Shown one piece after another: positions 56,930 to 64,000 of a DNA stretch of 64,000 bases. This DNA is from Amylostereum areolatum (Eukaryota; Basidiomycota; Agaricomycetes; Russulales; Stereaceae), in assembly GCA_012932865.1 (NCBI GenBank), contig SAXG01000031.1:248001-312000 (forward strand), read 5' to 3'. The translations under genes were made by a program, and so were the position numbers. Below the pieces are notes generated by a model. It was not told the origin of the DNA. It saw nothing but the letters and a program-made list of their open reading frames with translations, and did no database searches. How positions within the stretch are numbered: position 1 is the stretch's first letter; each line of letters opens with the position of its first letter.

Positions 56930-58669
56930 ATCCAGAGTCAGACCAAGGAGTCTTCGTCAGAAGAATGTGATACCCTTTTCACCGGTCGAGAGCAGACACC
57001 GCATCGATGTGCTTCCATCTATGCAGAGAATTAGCCAGAAAATTCATTGAGATACAAGATTTCACTGACATCAGGGGGGCAGTTGAGGTAACGTTTGTGT
57101 GGGCCGTCTGTATCGGCACCGGATGATACCAGCCTTGAAGCCGGAGACTATCATCTGTTGGGGACATAAATGTGTGAGCTGTGATATTGGAAGTTGCACG
57201 GGTAAAAGAGAGTAATGGCAAAGGGTAGATGATCCCGCCGGAACAAGGACGCACGGACGTCGAATGCCATGCGCATTGTATGAAGGATATAAAACATAAG
57301 CGGTTGTGTGAAGACCTTCGTGTATGAAGCTACAGGCGGGAAGGGATGACGATGTAGGAGAAACCGGGGAAGACCTGGAGAAACACCTGTCCTGACGAGC
57401 AAAAGAAACGGCAGGACTCGAAGTTTGACGGACAATTCGTGACACGCCTATCTGGTGCTTATCTCCTTCGCTCTTCCTCTCACCTCTTCAAAACTTGTGT
57501 TTAACATCACCTGGATTGCCGCCCCCAACCTAAGGGATCTACTAGAAGCTCTGCAACATGAAAATCTCGATGGACGAGTTCTCCCAAAGCCGTGTACGAG
57601 CTTGTAATTATTGTCTGCGCTTGGAAACCAGTGCACATAAGTCAGTGCTCGCGCCGTATCTGTCCTCGTCCCAGGTCCATTATCCACCGACCTCCACCGA
57701 CCCGTCAACACAACCGCTCCTGCGCCTACACAAACCTCCGCGATCCTGGTGTGTTCATCTGTGCTCGCGACTGACCAAGTGCACACTGTCATTCTCTACC
57801 CGCAGTCGTCGATCAGGTTACCATAAGGCATCATGCACAAGTTGGAGTACTCGTTGAAGTAGGCTAACTTTGAATGTACGTCTCCCAAGTCAATCTCTTA
57901 TTCTCTCCCGTAACGTCGGTAAATCACAGGTATACACCTTGTACCCTGGTACTCCACAAACGTCGCTGGCGAAGCCCATGATTGAGTTCCTCAATCGCTG
58001 CACGGACAACCAATGTGACCTCTACAACACCACCTCATGAGCAGCATCCACGGCACCTTCACGCTGCAGACCTCCAGATGGGCACAACAAATGCTTGGTT
58101 CAGTGGGAAAATGACGAACACGCCATGGCACTGGCAGGGCTTTGTGGGTACCTTCATGTTACCGTCCTCATCTGTTCGCCCGCGCCGTCTAATCATGACC
58201 TTCTCAGGCTCGAGCTTCCCCCTGGGATCTCCTCCTCCTACTCGATCTTGCGGGTGGGATAGCGCGAGCTTGCTCTTGCCGGCTCCGTGCCTAACCGCGA
58301 CATCTGCGCCTTGGGGAGCATGATGATGATGGCAAGGCACACGGACTGTATCGTGTTAAGACATGGCGATACTCTATGGCATACTTATACCTTTCGCTAT
58401 GCACATTTGACTCCACCAGTCACCTCATACTGTGCTCAAAGGTGTCGGGACTCATACAACACTACCAGCATAGACCTGGATACGTCAAATGGAAATATAT
58501 TACAACTCTCCTTGAACCTCTGAGTCTGTTGCACTGGCGCATACAACCCCTCGTTTCATTTCCTCAACTGTCGCCGCCACCAAACCATCACCCCAATGTG
58601 AGCATCCTCTCCCGACGGTTCGCCGTGACGATGCTGTCCAAAAAGCGCTCAAGCGCCTCGGAGAAGCCG
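56930..58669. other. 1.7-kb region with no confident gene
   Basis: Many short open frames, none with a domain I can name. Protein-like stretches such as KCLVQWENDEHAMALAGLCG (about 58,090) break off at stops, which suggests gene relics. No complete gene is supported. Confidence 0.45.
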
Positions 58670-60432
58670 TCAGCGTACCGCTTCATAGCCATCAGTATCA
58701 GCATCAGCACAACGAACTAGCGCAGTTATGAGATTCATTGATAACATCCAAAACCGTGGTTGGCACACCTTGACAAGATTACCCAGCACAAACGACCTGC
58801 GCTTACGCACTGTGAAGCCCCAGGACCACACTTCGGTCCTAACTATGCAGATGGGAACTTCCGGAGCACAGTCATTAGCAGCAAGAGAAGGGAGGCGCAC
58901 GTCACCATCCGGAGTCGCCCTCCTATCTTCGCTGCCGGTAGTTTCACCGTCCGCGTTGAGGGCATTTGAATCGTCTACACTGGCTCTGATGTGTCTGGAA
59001 ACACGTCGTGATATTGCCAGTTCTCCGTCGCTTTTGTCGTAACTCGAATCTGGCCTCAGACGGAGAGCACTAGGTGGTGTGGCTGTCTCGGCAGTCAAGC
59101 CCCGGTCGATCCACACCTTGATGGTTGAAGCTCTTCCTTCCGTGACCGGCTTGAGGGCGACGACGATGAAGTGAGCATGAGCTGAAGACCCGGTTGCCTG
59201 ATATGGAGGCCGAGTGAGGTGACGAAATAAACAGGATGGTATACACACCATAGCACTCAAAAGTGCAGAACCTTACAAGTTATGTAAGCTTGAAGCCACA
59301 GAGAAGATAGACGCATAACCATGTACTGCACGAAGATAACCCGTCTCTCAGCACTTGTAAAGTTTGGGTACGGCCTTCGTCTTCGTCCGCGGCCGCAGTC
59401 CGTATAGTACTATTACGTCCACCGAACATGACGGCCGTGCCGTTGTTAATGTAGGAAACAAACACTTGGGAGGAGTTGATAGAGGTGGTGTTTGTTGTAC
59501 GCATGTGCAAAGCTTGGAATGCGGACGAGGTGCCAATCAGAGTGAACCAGTCGACTCCTTCAATAGTACGTGTAGCGATGAGCGATCGCCCGTTGGGAGA
59601 CAAAGAGCAGCTATAACTGGATGGGTTTGTTAGGCGGACCATGGCACAATGGAAACTGGATTATGCACATCCCTCCTTGGTTGGCTTGTACAGACCAAAG
59701 GGCTTGCTTCTGGGGTATATCCCAAGCACTATAAGAATACTAAGTGTAAGAAATGCAACAACAGAAACGGGCGACTTACGTGATGCCTGCAGGCATCAAA
59801 ATACGAGACAATGGCAACAGACTTGTCCTTGAAGTGAATAGTGGTCGGGACGTGCTTGTCGTTGTGGTTGCCGAGGTAGCTGGGGTTCGAAAGACGGACA
59901 GTGTCGTCTATATAGATCGATCATGAGTAAAAAGAAACAAAGAATGTCAAAAAAAACACCGTCTGTGCTCTTCGCCAAAATGACAAGCCTCTTGCCTCCT
60001 ACAGCTACAACATTGGCGGACTCTGCAATGCATGTGGCTGCCCCTATGCCTAAGTCCTGCACTTCGTGGATGTCCAGAAGGCCGAAGTGGTGGTTCTAAA
60101 CAGCAAGATTAGTAGCGAGCCCGCAAAGTGTAGATGCTTCCATAGCTTCTTACCTCGTCGTACCTCAGACGTACAACGTGTATCCGGGAGGCCTCGTCGG
60201 CCACGAGGAGTATGAACACATTCTCAATGCTCCATGAGATCACGGTAATTGATGCAGGTGGGAGGGATATCGGCTGGATGTGATGGACGTGCCGAAGAGT
60301 CTCAATCCGATAGACGGCTAGAACTCCCGTCGAACTTCTGCTGGCAACAAAAGTCCCATCCGAAGATAAGGCCAACGAGACGATGAGAGGCGAGCAACTA
60401 GGGACAGTGTTGTGCAGCTGGTAATAGGGCAT
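58670..60432 (-). CDS. WD40/beta-propeller-like protein of a basidiomycete-specific type
   Basis: The start MPYYQLHNTVPSCSPLIVSL leads into ALSSDGTFVASRSSTGVLAV then YRIETLRHVHHI, a WD40-like blade. Further blades are IHEVQDLGIGAATCIAESAN with VVAVGGKRLVILAKS, and SYSCSLSPNGRSLIATRT. A later exon has HFIVVALKPVTEGRASTIKV ending KVWIDRG. The C-terminal 130 residues are charged, then weakly hydrophobic (WGFTVRKRRSFVLGNLVKVC). About five exons; the joints near 59,240-59,350 and 59,780-59,910 are uncertain. The blades are divergent and lack many canonical GH and WD dipeptides, which is common in this agaricomycete family. Function unknown; beta-propeller scaffolding is the only inference. Confidence 0.6.
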
Positions 60433-61485
60433 GACGGATAAAAGGACGAGAACTTATGGAGCGAAAGAGAAAATTGGTGGACAGGGAGAAGATGCGAGAG
60501 GAGGAGAAAGATGAGTTTGGAGGAATGAAAGGGGAGAAGAAAGACAAGTTTAGGCGGAAAGGCTGCCGAAGCTTTTAAAACATGTACATCGTGTTTTCCA
60601 TGAGGCAAATGCCCTTGGATGGTCATAACTTGGTTGTGGATCACTGTGGGTGTCGTACATAATTGGCAGCCTCGAGGGTCGCTTCGTCTTAGAAGACCAT
60701 GAGTTGCGTGTACTTAAATTGACACGCAATTGCCCCTCACCTCTGGAAGAACTCACCAGATTGTCATTGAAGTCCATGGTACGAAGCTCGCAATGCCTCA
60801 TGCCTACATCCATGCACACCGCACGCAAGCCGGGCATATAACCCGGCCGAGGCTGTTATGCACAGAGGGCGTTGCTTTGTTGCTTCGAGGGTCGTCTGAG
60901 AATGCGTGGACGTGTTTAAAGGACTGCAGAGCTTGGATTCTTCGTACTGGTGGTAACATTCCCTTCTTAATTGACATCGCCGGCGCTGCCATTACCTCCT
61001 CGTTATGGGTACTCGTCTTCCTAGTTTCACCCCCATCGGAGGGGTTGTCTCATTGTAGAAAGCGCGCCAACGCACACATCGAGGGTCAGGATACCGGCCG
61101 TGCTCCTACCATGTCCAAGCACTGAGTGCCGTGGCCGACAAATCTGATGAGCATATTCAATAAGGTACAATACTAGGTGGACAAGGCGTACAGGCACACC
61201 AGTTATGGCGAGATGAATAGCGTGGGTTGGTCTGAACTGGGGAGGCGACTTTGCGAGCGGCGAGCGGTGAGTCGGTGATCTGGGAGATGATACCTAGACT
61301 GTAAGCGCTGTAACTGTGAAGACAGAGAGCTGCATACCTCGAAAATGGCACGTCGCCATTGATCGTCACACGGTTCAAGAACCTATCGTCTTCAATCGAA
61401 CCTGTATGGCATAAACACTTGTTGTGGATCGAAAGTCGCTTGTCACTTGCCACAGGTCTGGCCGCTTGGCTTGAAGATGAAACCA
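60433..61485. other. intergenic, no supported gene
   Basis: Upstream of the WD40-like gene. Short frames only on both strands. The right edge meets the duplicated 43-mer that begins the retroelement region. Confidence 0.5.
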
Positions 61486-61571
61486 TGTCACGGATCGCTC
61501 CATTTCTTTCTTCGTTTGCAGACCTTGTTGTCACGGATCGCTCCATTTCTTTCTTCGTTTGCAGACCTTGT
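61486..61571. repeat. perfect 43-bp tandem duplication
   Basis: Two identical 43-bp units abut at 61528/61529, each starting TGTCACGGATCG and ending GCAGACCTTGT. A third copy of TGTCACGG follows at about 61,580. Zero divergence implies a recent duplication. TGTCACG is a common start of fungal LTRs, so this may mark the left end of the element. Confidence 0.9.
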
Positions 61572-61770
61572 ACACGCGACGTGTCACGGCACATGACTTT
61601 CCCTCGCATCACATGCTCCAATGACGTCATTGCCCGGACTTCCGAACGGTGTTCCGCATCCTTATCTATGACATCATTGCTCTGGACTCCCGTCCTCCTC
61701 CCCATGACTCCTTTCTTATTGTTCCCCCCGCTCGCACCACTATCGCATCGCATCGCACCATCGTTCCCAC

Positions 61771-62565
61771 TTGTATATAAGGACAGTATCCCTTTTCCCT
61801 TTTCCTCAGACTGTCCATCTCGTCATACGGTACTGTAGCGCACGTTGCACTACCCTAGACCCCGGCACTCTCGAATCTATTTTCTTCTCGCTCCTCCCAT
61901 CGTCGCGACTTAGGCGGTTCATCGGTCTCATAAACTGCGTTTCTGACACCTGGACAGTCTACCCCTACGCCTACCTCGCACCCCTCTCTCCATCTACCTC
62001 TGCCGTCTCTACGACATTAAAAACTCCCACTACGGACCTCCCGAACGCACCGGTTTTCCTCCCGTTCAACGGAAAGCCGATCACCCCCCGCGACGACGCA
62101 CCACTCCCCTACCCTTGGTCCGACGCCGTCACCGTCAACTGCCTCGTCCCCGTACAGAACCTCTGCAAGAAAGATCCCTGGACTGCGCACGGCCTCAACT
62201 TCCGCATCTTCGAGTGGAGGTGGCACAAGGATCACGGTACTGTCGTCCTCGCCCTATACGTCCGGATCACTATGTGCATCAACGTAGATCTCGAACACCT
62301 TGAATTCACCCTCCACGCCCCCACCTACCACACATACCTCATCCAAGACGCCCCCAACCCGATCCTCCAAACCAGTTTCACCTCCGTCTCCCAGTTTAAC
62401 CGTCGGACCCCCGAATCCACCCCGCCACCAGTCCTCCGTCCCACCATCAAGGGTAAGACCCTTCGTCGCCGCCACCACGAACATAAGATCCGCCAGGCAG
62501 TAAAAGCCGGCTACCTCACCAAGAAACTCCTCGGCCGTCGCCCCATCGCAGCGGACTTCTTCTAG
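61771..62565 (+). CDS. retroelement leader frame, in phase with gag
   Basis: This 264-codon frame precedes gag in the same phase and ends with TAG. It has no motif I recognise: LPFNGKPITPRDDAPLPYPW, WTAHGLNFRIFEWRWHKDHG, and a basic end (GKTLRRRHHEHKIRQAVKAG). The first ATG (61771) overlaps the TATA box and is therefore unlikely to be translated, so the true start lies further in or the region is reached by another mechanism. It could be an extra N-terminal part of gag closed by a mutation. Confidence 0.5.
   Translation: MYIRTVSLFPFPQTVHLVIRYCSARCTTLDPGTLESIFFSLLPSSRLRRFIGLINCVSDTWTVYPYAYLAPLSPSTSAVSTTLKTPTTDLPNAPVFLPFNGKPITPRDDAPLPYPWSDAVTVNCLVPVQNLCKKDPWTAHGLNFRIFEWRWHKDHGTVVLALYVRITMCINVDLEHLEFTLHAPTYHTYLIQDAPNPILQTSFTSVSQFNRRTPESTPPPVLRPTIKGKTLRRRHHEHKIRQAVKAGYLTKKLLGRRPIAADFF
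61774..61780 (+). promoter_or_regulatory. TATA box, probable LTR promoter
   Basis: tatataa followed by ggacag, upstream of the retroelement reading frame. Position and sequence are the only evidence. Confidence 0.4.
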
Positions 62566-64000
62566 ACCATCATCACGTCCTCCACAGCCCCTCGTCCCCC
62601 CACCCCGAACCTTCCCCCAGGCGTCTTTCGAGACTACTGTCCCGAAGAATACTATATCCTCACCTCGCAGCAGACTAAGGAATCCGTACGTTGGCTGCAC
62701 GACGAACCAAACCGGCAACGTCGAGACTGGTACTTTGACGACCGCGACGAACAACCCTACGTCGAAGAATCGGATTTTGCCACCGCTGCGGACGTTCTAC
62801 AGCGCTTCCTGAACCCCCCTCCGACCAACTCGCCCCCACCCCGTCGACGTACTGTAATCGAAGTCCCAGAAGGGATCAACCACAACGACACAACTGGGAA
62901 GTGGTACGCCTATAGACGGAACAAGAACGGAACCCCAGGACGATCAGTAGTTGGGTGGCAGCCCACTTCGTTCAGTCCCGTCCAAGATCACTGGTCGTGG
63001 CATCATAACCAGCAATTCCTCACCCCCGCCGACTTCCTTGTCGCAAAACAAGTTGAGGACGAAGTTGAAGAAGCAGAAGAACGCCGACGAGAAACCCTAC
63101 GCCGCCTTGATCAAGAACTCGCCCAATCCCTCACCGTCCCCCTCCCCTTCGACAAGATGTCCGATGCCGAATCCAAACCTGCCGTCTCCAAGCGGGAGAT
63201 CGGCCCCAAGCCAAAGCCATTCAAAGGCGATAGACGCGACACCCTCCGGTTCTCCCTCGAGCTCCGCATGTTCCTGCGCGTTAACAAAGATGTTTATGCC
63301 ACAGATGACGCCAAGATGATGCTCCTCCTCAGCCTGATGGAGGACAACACGGCGAAAGCCTGGGCCACGCATCGCCGCATGGAACTCTTCGCCAACGAAG
63401 ACGAGAAAGAAGACGCCGACACCCTCGACCCCACGCCCCCAACACTCCACTATAGCTCCTACAAAGAGCTCTTCGAGAGGTTTGGCAAAGACTTCGTGCC
63501 CGTCGATCCGAAGATAGAGGCTCAGCGTAAATTCAACGAGCTCGCAATGACCACCCGGGATGTCACTGACTTTATCACCGAGTTTGAGATGCTGGCAACC
63601 ATGTCAGCGTACGACGACGAGGCGCTAATCCACTTTTTCAAGAAGGGACTTCAGCGTGACCTCGGCAAGCAGGTGGCCCGGTCGTACCCGTTCCCCACCA
63701 AGCTCGCAGAGTGGAAGGAGCGCGCCCGCCGCATCAACCACCAGTGGCTCGAAGAGAACCCGGAGAGGAAGAGCAGTCAGTCCAAGGGGGCTGTCGCGCT
63801 CACCTCGAACGGTTCGACCAACGACTCCTCGTCGCGCCGAGTCGGCGCCTTCACCAACACCTCGACCCGCCCTGCAAAGCTGACGGACGACGAGCGCGCA
63901 AAGATGATGCGCGAAGGCAAGTGCTTCATGTGTCGACAAGCCGGTCACGTCTCTCGCGACTGCCCCAACCGCGACTCGAGTGCACAACGGGTGGGCGCAG
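62566..64000 (+). CDS. retrotransposon Gag (Ty3/gypsy type), partial at the right edge
   Basis: The frame stays open for 478 codons after the TAG and leaves the window. The first in-frame ATG is at 63157 (MSDAESKPAVSKREIGPK). The capsid-like gag domain reads FKGDRRDTLRFSLELRMFL, AKMMLLLSLMEDNTAKAWA, YKELFERFGKDFVPVDPKIE, VTDFITEFEMLATMSAYDDE and LIHFFKKGLQRDLGKQVARS. A zinc knuckle of the CX2CX4HX4C type is intact, CFMCRQAGHVSRDC (63922-63963). Upstream of the ATG the sequence is acidic and Arg/Glu-rich (VEDEVEEAEERRRETLRRLD). Gag coats the element RNA in cytoplasmic particles. No break is seen within the visible gag domain. Confidence 0.85.

Larger units (their letters stand above)
61529..64000 (+). 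mobile_element. 5' part of a Ty3/gypsy-type LTR retrotransposon, cut by the window end
   Basis: A gag gene and its upstream region are visible; protease, reverse transcriptase and integrase would lie beyond the window. A TATA box (tatataa, 61774-61780) suits an LTR promoter. The coding frame is open from at least 61,771 to the window end apart from one in-frame TAG at 62563-62565. The left boundary is uncertain: the 3' LTR is not in the window, so LTR ends cannot be matched. Placed here at the second 43-bp unit only as a working limit. Confidence 0.7.

Overview
The window is eukaryotic nuclear DNA from a filamentous basidiomycete, most likely an agaricomycete. Almost every gene is cut by many introns of about 50-60 nt with GT..AG ends. 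A class I hydrophobin, a GT69 (CAP59-like) mannosyltransferase, DUF6533-type membrane proteins, a secreted heme peroxidase and a Ty3/gypsy element all fit that group. Identifications come from reading translations by eye; no database was searched and exon joints were placed by frame and splice consensus.

Layout. 0.5-6 kb: an Nbs1/nibrin DNA-repair gene and a J-domain co-chaperone. 6.3-6.8 kb: a hydrophobin on the minus strand, then 1.8 kb without a clear gene. 8.6-10.6 kb: a divergent pair, a TFIIIC tau55-like subunit (minus) and an Mrm2-type rRNA methyltransferase (plus). 10.8-14 kb: an AGC-like kinase with degraded catalytic motifs and histone H4. 14.3-20.4 kb: tyrosyl-tRNA synthetase, glycogen synthase and ornithine carbamoyltransferase. 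21-30 kb: a cysteine-rich secreted protein, a GT69 mannosyltransferase, a short-chain dehydrogenase, a heavily frameshifted NmrA-like pseudogene and a multi-pass membrane protein. 30-36 kb: a secreted heme peroxidase, an unrecognised Ser/Pro-rich protein and a SANT/Myb-like protein. 36.5-39.4 kb: the Prp43 DEAH helicase.

39.5-45.5 kb holds the most coherent functional unit: a head-to-head pair made of a LamB/YcsF (PxpA) protein and a single large polypeptide carrying biotin carboxylase, PxpC/KipA-like, PxpB/KipI-like and biotinyl domains. This matches the lamB/lamA lactam-utilisation pair known from Aspergillus nidulans. The two start codons are 123 bp apart and a GATA-type site lies between them. 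45.8-50.3 kb: a septin, a mitochondrial protein with a duplicated motif, and a very-long-chain 3-oxoacyl-CoA reductase.

From 50.4 kb on the sequence becomes accessory: a MITE-like element with short terminal inverted repeats and internal ACAGGTACCTGT palindromes, a ~315-320 bp tandem array, a lineage-specific protein gene, a damaged F-box gene beside a 9-bp minisatellite and a G14 run, a WD40-like gene, and at the right edge the 5' part of a Ty3/gypsy-type element whose gag reading frame contains an in-frame TAG and runs off the window.
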